The notes: generated from the letters alone by a model not told the origin. A stretch of 22,611 bases of DNA from Saccoglossus kowalevskii (GCF_000003605.2 NW_003132849.1:1-22611); one strand, 5' to 3'. Positions 11,034 to 20,274 are shown, numbered from the stretch's first letter. Numbers and translations: made by a program.

Positions 11034-11111
11034 TTGATGAGTGCACTGATTTTGTTGATGGGTGTCAGATGGTTCGTTGTACTTCTTTACAATTCGTGCT
11101 CGTTGTCAAAG
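11034..11111 (+). CDS. Exon 3: N-terminal half of a calcium-binding-type EGF module
   Basis: After the acceptor TATGATTTTAG the phase-1 frame reads DECTDFVDGCQMVRCTSLQF and then VLVVK, ending at AAAG|GTACGC, also phase 1. The 78 nt make 26 codons, symmetric 1-1. Joining exon 2 (…NYG|TT) creates Val before DEC, giving the V/I-D-E-C start common to calcium-binding EGF modules; three cysteines follow with the C1-…-GC2Q-…-C3 look of that class. The other three cysteines would have to come from a later exon that I have not found, or the module is incomplete. Splice signals are good but the peptide is short, so the call is moderate. Confidence 0.45.
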
Positions 11112-11628
11112 GTACGCGGTCAATAACCTGAGCGTATAAAGTAAACCAATAACATTAGAGAAGTAGAATTATGCTCGAAATAATATTTACATTCGAAAAT
11201 ATTGTTACTGCGCGACGCGTTTCGTAGTGGTTAGCTTTGTAGAAAATGTGGTAAATACTTAGACGATACGAGGTATACTGTTTGACTGATAACTACAAAA
11301 ACAGATTTATTTACATCTAAAACTCGATATATAACATAGCGTTACATTGCGCAAGAAAGAAGTACAAAGTAAATATTGATTAGTGCTTGGACAGCTGTAA
11401 GATTACTTATAAGACGTGGGATTAATTCATAAGCTTCGGATTAAATTAGACTACGCCATGTGGGATAAATAATGTTGAAGAAATTCCCGACTGTACTTTA
11501 TGTGAAAACATAAAACATGACACAGGCTTGACTGACTATATGTTGGCGTGAAATAAAGTATAATTATTTTCGACATCTGTTTAATTATAGCCAACCAATG
11601 TGCAGGTTTAATGTTTTCAGAAAAAAAA
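11112..11628 (+). other. Start of the large intron before exon 4
   Basis: From here to 18866 is one predicted intron of about 7.8 kb, unless exons were missed. It holds the antisense LINE, the foldback element and the GC-rich element listed separately. This first part is AT-rich and featureless. Confidence 0.45.
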
Positions 11629-11664
11629 ACACACACACACACACACACACACAAAAAAAAAAAA
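11629..11664. repeat. (AC)n microsatellite within poly-A
   Basis: About 12 AC units at 11629-11653 follow a run of nine A and are followed by about twelve more A (to 11664). The minus-strand open frame over it encodes only the repeat and is not a gene. Confidence 0.95.
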
Positions 11665-11950
11665 TGAAACCGAACGAATCAGTTCTGCGTTTTGATGGTC
11701 ACTGACGTGTCACCTTTTCATTGGTAGATGTATATCACGTGTACCCCATTTACTAGACCACAATGCAAAATATATACATAAGCCCACAAATTATGAATAG
11801 AGATACTTTGTTATCAGAATATATGTAGGAAATTCAAACAAATTAATTGTGATTGTTTATTCTGACAGGAATTCATTTGGTAATTCTATAAAACGGGATG
11901 TATGACTACAAATTGTATTTATATTCAATGTAAAGCAGCTGCAGTGTACT

Positions 11951-12022
11951 GCAGCCCTCGCTGCTCAACCATCTGCATCCCTCGTTGCGTCAATAACTAC
12001 CCCTCATTAGTTTCAGAATTTA
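11951..12022. repeat. 24-bp degenerate triplicate with adjacent palindrome
   Basis: GCAGCCCTCGCTGCTCAAC (11951) recurs as GCATCCCTCGTTGCGTCAA (11975) and more weakly as ACCCCTCATT... (near 11999), a 24-base step. Just upstream is the inverted repeat CTGCAGT-GT-ACTGCAG (about 11940-11955). It is local GC enrichment in AT-rich DNA; no function is evident. Confidence 0.5.
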
Positions 12023-12643
12023 GCATTCATCTTCTTTTGTAATTTTATAGAATCGGTCTCACGCTTTCTGTGAGTTCACCGTGGAGCCACCTGAGCAGGT
12101 TGCCTTAATACCGTTTATTTGTTTGTAAGTCTCGTATGCCCACGAGAACATAAATACATAAATAACACAGCATACTGCACTTTAGGTCTGTGTCATTCAG
12201 ACGGATTGCTGTCATATCCTTCTTTTAAAAAAAAACATGGAAAGAGCACACAAGTTATATACTATTTTTGGTATAAGCAACGACATAAACAAATTAGGAG
12301 ATGAAATTTCTGCCCACATAACCACTGTGTTAATATTCATAAATGTAGATGTATGTCCCCCGAACTCCCTGGTTCAGCCATTCATTTATAAACTCAAAAT
12401 TACACAGCCAAACATTAAACACCCAGTTAAATAAATTGTATATTCGATATTCAGATTTGTTTACATTAAATAAAATTGGAAAATCCATTAAAGTCGATCG
12501 GTAATAATCCCAGTCTGAGCCGCAGTTCTGGTTTTACGGTTGTTTACCGGAAACATGGCTGGACATCCTCCTTTGACCACAAAATCTAACCATGTCGAAA
12601 AGGAAACGTGTGTGAAGTTCAAGGCTGGACATATATCTCCATT
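12023..12643. other. Noncoding flank of the LINE
   Basis: No supported gene. At 12555-12640 a + strand frame opens with a fair translation-start context (GAAACATGGCTGG) and includes GGCTGGACAT twice, about 70 bases apart. It runs straight into the 3' end of the LINE, so any exon once present has been interrupted. Nothing else is recognised. Confidence 0.35.
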
Positions 12644-12803
12644 TGATATAATAATAATAGTATTTTTTATTGAAACCGTACCCCAAAGTGGGATCTTAGT
12701 TGACAATACAATAAAGCAAGAAAAAAGAAAACAAAAACAGCAAAGTGTAACAACAAGACAATCTTAGACAATTGAATGTGAAGAAAAAAAGAAAACAATT
12801 AAA

Positions 12804-13187
12804 TTATTTGGTGGATGGTTGAGACATCTGGCATTTTAGAATTTTGTTTGTCGTAATTTGAAACAAGTGTGGATGAATTTTCAATGATAGTTTTGTTGTT
12901 TTTACTTTACAATCACAAGAGAAAAAATGTTCTTTGTTTTCAATTTCCTGTTTATCACAAACTGGGCAAATTCTGTCCCCAGCTATAAGGTTAATATATC
13001 TGCCCCTTTCGATTTGAAGGGTATGAGCAATTAATCTGAATTTTGTCATAGCAGCTCTATGATTTTGAATTTTGATTGTGGTTAGATATTTTTCATAAGC
13101 AAATTCTGTTTTACTTTTATAATAGGTTCGTAACATGGGTTTTACCTTTATTGTCATCATGTAATGTTTCTGTGCTATATATTTCAA
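12804..13187 (-). pseudogene. C-terminal domain fragment of the LINE ORF
   Basis: This 127-codon frame carries LIAHTLQIERGRYI, then ICPVC...EHFFSC, the Cys/His knuckle near the C-terminus of many CR1/jockey-like elements. A related segment lies at 13473-13237 in a shifted frame and another at 13779-13516. The stop at 12804 leads into the 3' UTR. Confidence 0.75.
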
Positions 13188-13912
13188 AGGATTGTTCTAG
13201 TTTGTGCATGTTACTGTTTCAGTGTTTTTTTGTAATCTAGAGATTTATAAGATTGTAAGCTTCATGCATTTGCGCATTTAGGTTAGAATTATTTATTTTG
13301 ATACAATATTTGATCATATATTTTAAGCTTGTTGCTAGGAGTGGATATCTTTCCAACTCTCGCAGACTTGCTAAATCACTTGCTTTGCTGATGTATTTGT
13401 ACTTTTTCCATTGATGTTGACAGATTTTCCATAAGACGTGATTTATTGATGTTCTCGCTCGTCCGAATTTCACTACAGTAAAGCATAATTGGTTTTACAA
13501 TTGCATCAAACATTTTTAAGTATTTTTGATTTGAATAAGTTTTTGAAACATGTCTCCATTGCACCAGCTCTGAAGTCTTCTTGGGCCCCGGTGAATTGTC
13601 CTGATTTGTGTAGTTTTATTCTCAGGTATGTGTAGGTTTTTGTATTTTTGTATGTGTAAGTTCCTTCCCATCAACATAAAATTTGGATTTGTCCTGTGAT
13701 TTTTTTGATTTACTAAACATGACGATTTTCGACTTAGAGATATTAATATTGAGTTTCCATTTCTGACTGTAAGTTGCAAGTAGAATTATGTCATTTTTAA
13801 TGTGATTGGGACAACATTACGAGGTCGTCTGCATATAACTGACATGGGAGACTTGTGTTTAAGAGAATTGTTGGGTCATTATGAGCCAAGTTTAATGATG
13901 TTTTAATGTCAT

Positions 13913-14407
13913 TTACACAGATATTGAAAAGAAGTGGGGTGAGTTTATTCCCATGATAATGCCTCTATTAAATGTGAAACTATCTGTTAGACCCTGTTTA
14001 AGTTTAACACAACTTGTTGAGTATAGATAAATAGATTTTATGGTATTGTAACATCTCTCTGTAATACCACTTTGGATAAGTTTCCAGAAAAGACTGAGGT
14101 GCCAGATGGGATCAAATGTTTTCTGAAAGTCAATGAAACAAGCAAACACAGTCTTTTTGTTGCTTAGGTATTTTGTTGTTAGTTGTTTGGGGACAAATAA
14201 ATGGTCTTTGGTGTTACAGTTAGGCATGAATCCAATTTGTTCTCTGCTAACTGTGTTGTTTTCCTTCAGATGTTTCAGAAGTCGTTGCTTAAGAATGGTG
14301 GTGAAAAGAAAACTGATACTATTAAGAAGTGTGATGTCTATGTGATTGTGTGGGTTTAATTTGTCTCTTCTTTGAAAATAGGGCTGATCATTCCTAAATT
14401 CCAGCAA
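13913..14407 (-). pseudogene. Reverse transcriptase fragment of the LINE
   Basis: This is the longest intact piece of the LINE polymerase, about 164 codons. It has the fingers/palm blocks: DKLNPHNHIDITLLNS, SREQIGFMPNC, FACFIDFQKTFDPIW and STSCVKLKQGLTDSF. The frame closes at 13913 by a frameshift. The expected continuation, including YADD, is in another minus-strand frame just downstream (13920-13800). Key residues changed from the family pattern include the RG(V/I)RQG block, so the enzyme would be inactive even if the frame were whole. Confidence 0.85.
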
Positions 14408-15249
14408 TTAGGGATGTATCCACTTTGCAGGATTAAATTGAATGTATTTTTGTAATGGTTTTAATAATGGGTTCCTGTTGGCCTTGATCATTTCATTGGT
14501 AATTGTATCTTCGTCTGGGGCTTTTTTAATTTTAGGTTTAGTTGTGAGATGTGCTTGCTAAGTTGGCTTTTGGTAGAGAGAGTGATTGATGATTTGTAAG
14601 TTGTAGCTGCAATGCGTTTTCGCTCATTGTATTACTTGTTTCTTCACTCAGGTTCCTGAAATGTTCAAACCAGGTTTCCCTGTCAACATATTATCAGAAT
14701 CATTGTTTATTTTGGTGTCCTTTAGCTCTCTTATATTCCAGTACTCACTGGGGTTCGATTTGCTAAAATCTGCCAGCTCTTCAACGTAAATACTTGAGAG
14801 CATAGTATTTGCCTCATCAATTGATTGTTGTGTATTATCAAAATGTTTATTGGTAAAGTTATTATTATAAATTTGTAATATCTCTGCTTTGTAATTTTAA
14901 GTTAAATATCAAATTTTACTATCTATTCCAAATGTAAGTGTCAGTTTCATGCACTAATTTAACCCTGTGGGTGTGTGTTATTTGAGAATTAATATTCTTA
15001 TTATTAAATTGCATTTGTTTGAAGATGAAAAGTTATATGGCAGTGATCTGAGAGTAATAAATGAAGAAGTTGAACATAGAATAGATCGCTATCAATAGTG
15101 TAGTCAACTACACTGCTGCCTTTAGTTTGATGACAAGTGTACTTTCCTGTTTTATCACCTATAAGCTGACACATATGATAAACTTTCACTTTGATCTTAA
15201 CGTAACGTAACGTGAGTGTTTGGAATCACATGAGAAACACGTGTGCCAA

Positions 15250-15530
15250 GTTCAAGGCGCTAGCTATCTTTCCGCAATTATATACCGAACAGACATACAC
15301 ATAATATACTAATACTGTGAGTATGAAATTTTTACTTTACAATTAAATATTTGAATATGGAACAGATATGGAACATCTGCTTATCTTTTCTATAGTTATA
15401 TTATGAACATACATACACATATACTGCAACAATTGACTTTTTATCCTAAGCGTGTAAAATGTTAAAGTTGGTAGTTATTTTCTTTATTGCGAACATACAT
15501 ATTTGTACTGCAACATTTAACCTTAACATT
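15250..15530. repeat. Degenerate direct repeats (GAACATACATACACAT family)
   Basis: A phrase like TATCTTTCY(N)ATTRY(N)GAACATACATACACATATACTGCAACA recurs with its GAAC at about 15287, 15405 and 15491 (steps of about 118 and 86). The copies at 15405 and 15491 share the downstream ACTGCAACAATTGAC/ACTGCAACATTTAAC. It lies next to the 5' break of the LINE. It may be a tandem repeat or part of a dispersed element; copies elsewhere in the genome would decide. Confidence 0.4.
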
Positions 15531-16768
15531 GACCTTGAGTATTGAAGATCACATGGGAGACTCCGTGACGCAAATGTTCTTGTTATTATATTGCAGAAAT
15601 TCATAGTATGGCCTCGACCCTTAACCCGAAAATGTAACCAGGTCATTGGAAAATTAAGTGCAAAGTTAGAAGTTTGTAGTTGTGCCCACTGTGTTCCATA
15701 CTGAACGCACATGGAAACATACTAATTATTTGACCTATTGCTTCCCACCGAGTGCTGTAATGTGACTGCTCTTTTGCTCTTTAACGTAACAGTTTCACGC
15801 ATATGTGTGATTGCTCGTAAAATAAATAGCATATTTCGATTAACATGCCTATGGGAATATCGCAGAATAGCTTTGCTATTAGGAACTTCGTTTGGCAATC
15901 AAATGATCCACGGTAATTTGGGTACGTTATCCCCAACGTTTAATAATGCGTTCGAAAGCACTCACAATGTCACATTCATAGGACGAGGAGTAATGTACAG
16001 TTTTCAGATCAAGAACTCAGTAATTAAATAAATGACCTCCATTACGTGTACATGATGTGAATTTATACATTGTTGCTCACATATGGTGCAAATCGTTGGT
16101 TTGTTTGTTCGTAGTTGTTTCTAGACGTGCATACGAACAAATGCATTTTTTTTATAAAAATGTCCAATACGTCCGAGACTACAGATTTTATAACGTACAC
16201 AGAGTAGAAAAACCACGTGACAGTGCAGCTCGCGAGTCAACCAATACATTATTTTTATCTATGAAGTGGATCAAGTATATTATTATAAAAACTGCAAACT
16301 GTCGGGGCATAACATTTTGTCCTTGGCTCGACACATATATTCGTCTCAACACTAATATAGAAGTTGTTCAAACTGATGAACAACTCGGTGTTTGATGTGA
16401 CTACTACCAGCGTGGGTATAAAGCGTTCATGTGACACATGTGCATGCATTATATGTAATTTCATAACCGAAGCGGACGTTCATTTTCATATATTTTTTTG
16501 TTTGTAGCTACCCTGACGTTTTATGACTTCATGCTCCCTGTAATCAACAGTTCTTTAATCACGTGTTGTCCCAGAATTACACCCACATTGCTAAACCAAT
16601 GAATGATGGGATAGGTTGACAAATTTGGTATCCATCGGCGACAATATCTTGTCATCACAAGCTAAATTCACAAACTAAATTCCGCCCTCTTAAGTTACAC
16701 TAGCCAATCATATTGTGATGATTCAATTTTAAACACTTCCGTTGACATCATTGATAAAACATATCTCC
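15531..16768. other. Intronic stretch, no supported gene
   Basis: Open frames on both strands (15446-15712 minus; 15738-16031 and 16057-16395 plus) have no domains or paired splice signals. The sequence around 15600-15700 is slightly GC-richer and has the feel of a dispersed repeat, but I cannot name it. Confidence 0.4.
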
Positions 16769-16907
16769 AAATACTATGAGGTTATTACAAGGATATCGAA
16801 AAGTATGCACAGCGGGGATATCGACTGACGCGCAGGGGAGGTCGATGCGACGGCGTACTACCTGGGTGCATACTTTCGGTATCTCGTAATAACCTTATTA
16901 ATATACA
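16769..16907. mobile_element. Foldback (MITE-like) element with about 40-bp inverted arms
   Basis: The left arm (16769-16810: GAGGTTATTACAAGGATATC then GAAAAGTATGCAC) is an imperfect reverse complement of the right arm (16867-16905: TGCATACTTTCGGTATCTCG then TAATAACCTTATTAATAT). Matching blocks include GGTTATTAC/GTAATAACC and AAAGTATGCA/TGCATACTTT. The 56-base loop is GC-rich and partly self-complementary. The length and lack of coding capacity fit a small nonautonomous DNA element. No target-site duplication is obvious. Confidence 0.7.
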
Positions 16908-16910
16908 TAT

Positions 16911-17676
16911 TTCCCTCCCAAGGGTACATCATGGGAATGCTGAAATCCAAAACGAGTCCGGTCAAACCCTGGTGGCAGCCATGTTTGTTTTTATTATTAG
17001 AGGACGCTTACGCGCGTAATCATTCCATATTTTGAATTCGTATTTCCTAATATGGTAGGATGAAAATACCCCGTAAGATACCGCAAAATTACTGCACGCT
17101 GTAACTTATGGCATTACGATGACAGATGTATAATAATAGTAGTTAAGTAAAGGTCAATATTCAGTTTTAATGACCCAAAGATATAATTACTGTCAGAGGT
17201 GCAATCAAGGTCATTAATTACTTTAAGGGTCTTTAAAACCGAGTATCGATACCGAGGTAACTATGTGTTGTATTATACCGAATAAACTATTAATCACGAC
17301 CTAATTCTAACGTTAGAGTCTGATGCCGAGGAAATGTTTATAAACAACAACGCTTAAACAAAACATACTGGATTTTCGTTAAGAGTCAATAATAATTGTT
17401 GTTTATCACAACGTGACCACGATTTGACCAATCAACATGACGATCTTACACAGTTATAATAAAATCATTAACATGTCATATGTATATGATTTATTTCATT
17501 TTTTCAACTTCTTTCATTTCTCTTAAACCCGAGGACTGTGACATGTATGTCTTGTTTTGTTTACAATGTATTGCAGATGTGTGGAAGGTAACGTACTACA
17601 AAACGATGTAGTACATCGACAGAATTACAATAACCTAATACTTATTATACTTATTTTCTTTCCTATGTCAATACAG
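16911..17676. other. Intronic stretch, no supported gene
   Basis: A GC-richer patch at 16940-17000 follows the foldback element and may belong to it. Between 17150 and 17215 AAGGTCA occurs twice and TAATGACCC once, and GTATCGATAC (near 17243) is a perfect palindrome. These are too short to assign function. Confidence 0.4.
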
Positions 17677-17880
17677 ACAGCAATACTGACATTAACGGAA
17701 ACGGAAGTTGGAACACTCACAACAACAGTGACGCCACCTACTACAGCAACCGGAATTGATACCAATCACTCATTCCCACGACATTTGAACGAGACAATAT
17801 TAATAACGATCACTACGTCGAGCGCGGCGGCTGTTGCGTTTTTTTATATGAACACACGAACAAACAAACGAAGAATATAA
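17677..17880 (+). CDS. Candidate terminal exon: Thr-rich stalk and possible membrane anchor
   Basis: A pyrimidine-rich acceptor (TTTTCTTTCCTATGTCAATACAG, ending at 17676) opens a phase-0 frame of 67 codons and a stop. The first part is rich in Thr (TLTETEVGTLTTTVTPPTTA), like a mucin-type O-glycosylated stalk, with possible N-glycosylation sites at NHS and NET. It then has a moderately hydrophobic stretch (ILITITTSSAAAVAFFYM) followed by NTRTNKRR, resembling a weak type I membrane anchor with a basic stop-transfer. The anchor is marginal in length and hydrophobicity. Phase 0 does not match exons 3 and 4 (phase 1) but would match exon 1 or the 10538-10600 candidate. It may be an alternative 3' end or a chance frame. 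Confidence 0.27.
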   Translation, partial: TAILTLTETEVGTLTTTVTPPTTATGIDTNHSFPRHLNETILITITTSSAAAVAFFYMNTRTNKRRI

Positions 17881-18018
17881 TGTTATAATATTATCTGCGG
17901 TAGTATTACTATCAATGCGCGTGAATCAGAAACTCCATCATTGGCGTCTATAATAGTGAATCCGCATCTGCGAATTTCACACCAACGCCGGTCACCTATG
18001 TCAAAATGCCCGATCGAA

Positions 18019-18237
18019 CTATAAATAATAATAATTTTCAGGGCTGTTTAATATTTGATTTGGGAATTCAATGTGGGCGAATAGATCTTGAGGCAGAGAG
18101 TAGATTTCATCCTCAATGGCATTCATATTGCAATGGCTACAAATTCTCTCCATGACTATGGTGACTGGTGTTTTAGACCGAGTATATCTATCTGTCTCGT
18201 TACAAACGTCATGATTACTGTTCCTGAATTTTGCTAA
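18019..18237 (-). mobile_element. Second LINE remnant: C-terminal Cys/His region of another family
   Basis: The minus-strand frame here reads LAKFRNSNHD, then RYTRSKTPV and MERICSHCNMNAIEDEIYSL. This is the pattern of the region before and over the C-terminal Cys/His knuckle of CR1/jockey-like LINEs (…FR.SNH…ETGRY.RPKTP…RIC..C….IEDE.HFLL.C). The final cysteine and the HFLL block are eroded. Its words differ from the 12.8-13.2 kb element, so it is another family. It is short, old and noncoding. Confidence 0.65.
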
Positions 18238-18455
18238 AAAAAGAATTGAGAGTAGTAGTATTTCAGGGTGTATGTAATTTGTTTTGCAACAAATTGTAAA
18301 ATCCATACAATAATAATGATACAAACATGATGCACAACATATACATGAATTCATTTTATGTTATTTCAAATCTCCCTCAATGTATCACCATACAACGTTC
18401 TAATAGTTTCATACACAGTGTTCACGCGTATAGGTCTATGTTACACATCAAATGT

Positions 18456-18707
18456 CAGTGGCAGCGGCAGAGGGGCGATCGCCCCCTTGAAAAACATGTT
18501 GGGGGCGTCACCCCTAAAATAAAACTGAAACCTTTTGTGTCAGCACAATTTGCCCCTCAAAATGCAGGAAATAGCGTTTCAGTGGGTCTAGATTTCAAAT
18601 TGTTTAAGGGGAGCATGCCCGGACCCCCTAGGAATGGCGCGCCTTTGGCGCGAGGGGTGGTGAGCAGATCTCTCCTCTCCATGCAAGATTTCGTGCCGCC
18701 GCCTCTG
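18456..18707. mobile_element. GC-rich nonautonomous repeat element
   Basis: This is an abrupt GC-rich island. It starts CAGTGGCAGCGGCAGAGG and GGCGATCGCCCC, and ends GTGCCGCCGCCTCTGC, so the ends share a short inverted CAGAGG/CCTCTG and GCGG/CCGC composition, as in hAT-like terminal repeats. Inside are TTTCAGTGGGTCTAGATTTC, GGGGAGCATGCCCGGACCCC and GGCGCGCCTTTGGCGCG, which I recall as phrases of a repeat widespread in marine invertebrate and some fish genomes. I cannot name it. No clear target-site duplication is seen. The long + strand open frame over it (18327-18728) is a by-product of composition. Confidence 0.65.
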
Positions 18708-18866
18708 CAAGTACGCTGTTTTATGTGAGTCTGTTACCTTTAACCCCTTTATCTGTTAACCACGATGTAAAACGCAGGGTTTCGTATGCCTTACGTATCA
18801 CATAAGTTGAATATATTCAGTTTGCTGTCTGACATAAGCATCTCTCATCATTGTTTTATTTTATAG

Positions 18867-19051
18867 TCTATTACTATGGCGATGCATCTTTGCCAGAAGA
18901 TGACGCTCTTTCTACGATCGCGTGCCCGGTTGGAATGACCCTAATGGAATGTTCCTGCCAAAAGGAGAAATGCGATGGAACCAAAATTGTTAATAACTCT
19001 TGCGTAGCTAGGAATTCCTATAACGCATTGGATGCTAACTACACAACTACG
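18867..19051 (+). CDS. Exon 4: PCSK9 C-terminal-like Cys-rich module
   Basis: The exon lies between an excellent acceptor (TTGTTTTATTTTATAG, phase 1) and an excellent donor (ACG|GTGAGT, phase 0). It reads YYYGDASLPEDDALSTIACP, then VGMTLMECSCQKEKCDGTKI and VNNSCVARN. The pattern C-P-x-G-x-T-L-x-x-C-S-C … C-D-G-x-K-I-x-x-N-x-C-V-A-x-N is that of the repeated disulfide-rich beta modules in the C-terminal domain of PCSK9 and in many secreted invertebrate proteins. There they mediate protein-protein binding. It continues in exon 5, where TTT|AVAKC completes the module as …AVA.C does in the family. No peptidase domain is present in the window, so this is a module, not evidence of a convertase. Confidence 0.68.
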
Positions 19052-19897
19052 GTGAGTAGTTTTCGCACACTCCTGTTTCATCAGAAATATGTTTCCAACT
19101 GAGACGAGTGCTCATACGACTGTTACAAGCCATGCATGTAAACACATAAGGTCATATGCGAGTCGCTTTAATATTTAATAACATAATAATGTTAATATAA
19201 TATAATATAATATACGATATTCCCCTCTCTCCACCCCACCTAGTATACATTTACCGATTTATTCTTCGAACATAACAATGTGTTAAAGATACATATCCCC
19301 TACCCCCCACTTCCAATTTAGTACAAAGCGACATTTCTGGAAAATTGCCATTTAAATGTTTTTCAGCAGATATGAGTTTATTGCCAAAATGGTAATATGT
19401 CATTTTATCGATGTCAGTATTATCATTTTCTTGCTTTAGTATTATTGTTCAATAATGACTCTTTGATTGTAATATCTTTTTATATCAACTATGAATAAGT
19501 TACAGTATTATTAAGGAGTGTAGAATATTGAGTGTGTCGACTACTTACTAGAATAATTTGCCTATATTGATGAATGACACTTGTAGATGGTATACACACT
19601 AGAGTTCTTTGATCATAAACTTGTAATACTATTCTTCACACAACATTTTTATAAAATGACGAATGACGCAAACACGGAATTACCTGTTCATACGATTAAT
19701 ATGCATTGACCACCATCTTATTGCATTTTAAGCTGCATAAGTACAATTTTTACTTGCTAATAAATGATAATCCATATACAAAAAATATTACCATGTTAGC
19801 ATTATTGGCCCTTAATAGAAACAAAAAATGACTTTCAACACAACAAAATGTTTAACTGTAAACAATTTCAATAAATGCTATTTTTTGTTACACACAG
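19052..19897 (+). other. Intron between exons 4 and 5 (predicted)
   Basis: Bounded by GTGAGT and TTTTTTGTTACACACAG, both phase 0. It is AT-rich, with a pentanucleotide (TATAA)n tract at 19194-19214, and otherwise empty. Confidence 0.65.
19194..19214. repeat. (TATAA)n short tandem repeat
   Basis: About four units of TATAA/ATAAT in the intron between exons 4 and 5. Confidence 0.85.
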
Positions 19898-20019
19898 GCG
19901 GTTGCCAAGTGTCTGCAGGGAGACTATCCAGTTTCAATTGTAAAGGATTTGAAAACATCCAACGCCACCGCCGTATGTCCTGTTAACACATCAATAATGT
20001 CCTGCAACGCCATGGATCC
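19898..20019 (+). CDS. Exon 5: end of first and start of second PCSK9-C-like module
   Basis: The acceptor TTTTTTGTTACACACAG and donor CC|GTAAGT are both near consensus; the exon runs phase 0 to phase 2 with 40 open codons. It begins AVAKCLQGDYPVSIVKDLKT, whose AVA-x-C closes the module started in exon 4. It goes on SNATAVCPVNTSIMSCNAMD, which parallels the STIACPVGMTLMECS of exon 4 and so opens a second copy of the module. The tandem arrangement fits the three-repeat PCSK9 C-terminal domain. NAT and NTS are potential N-glycosylation sites. Confidence 0.68.
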
Positions 20020-20274
20020 GTAAGTAATATTTCATCATCTCAATTAGGGAATGTGTTACTCTTTTGGGATGAGGGTGGACTATATTATTTTAGTATAATC
20101 ACAGAGTCACTCTGTCCAAGTTAAAAAATATCAGATAATTTTGGATTAGTATTTTGAATGATAAAACGTATTCTACGCATTATTTTTTTAAATAATTAAT
20201 AAATGTTTAACAAATATGTTGAGAGACACTGCAAAATATAGATTTGCATAATTGTGTACAGAGTAGATGTTCCA

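Larger units (their letters stand above)
12644..15190 (-). mobile_element. 5'-truncated, decayed LINE (CR1/jockey type), antisense to the host gene
   Basis: The element reads right to left. It begins inside the apurinic-type endonuclease domain (15189-15004: TCHQTKGSSVVDY, then SDH, the terminal catalytic motifs). A linker follows (about 14890-14560, with SNPSEYWNIRELK). The reverse transcriptase is next, at about 14510-13790. Its block with IDFQKTFDPIWH keeps the first catalytic Asp, the RG..QG block is degraded (RGIIMGINSP), and YADD is intact at 13835-13824 in another frame. A C-terminal region follows with a Cys/His knuckle (ICPVCDKQEIENKEHFFSC, within 13187-12804). The 3' UTR ends near 12644 in CAATAAA-type sequence and a TATTATTATTAT tail. 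Several frameshifts and stops break the reading frame, so it is a dead copy. A full element would be 4 kb or more; this is about 2.5 kb. Confidence 0.85.

Noticed and set aside
11451-11654. 67-codon minus-strand frame starting with a Cys-Val run
   Set aside because: It is produced by translating the (AC)n microsatellite.
15738-16395. Two + strand open frames of about 100 codons
   Set aside because: No recognisable domain, paired splice sites or start context; typical of this AT-rich background.
17150-17215. AAGGTCA nuclear-receptor half-sites
   Set aside because: 7-bp motifs without conserved spacing or promoter context carry no weight here.
17677-17758. Asn/Ser-rich phase-1 frame over the Thr-rich candidate exon
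   Set aside because: It would join the EGF exon in phase but hits a stop after about 27 codons with no donor; the Thr-rich frame is longer and better composed.
18327-18728. 133-codon + strand open frame
   Set aside because: It spans the GC-rich repeat element; open because of composition, with no domain.
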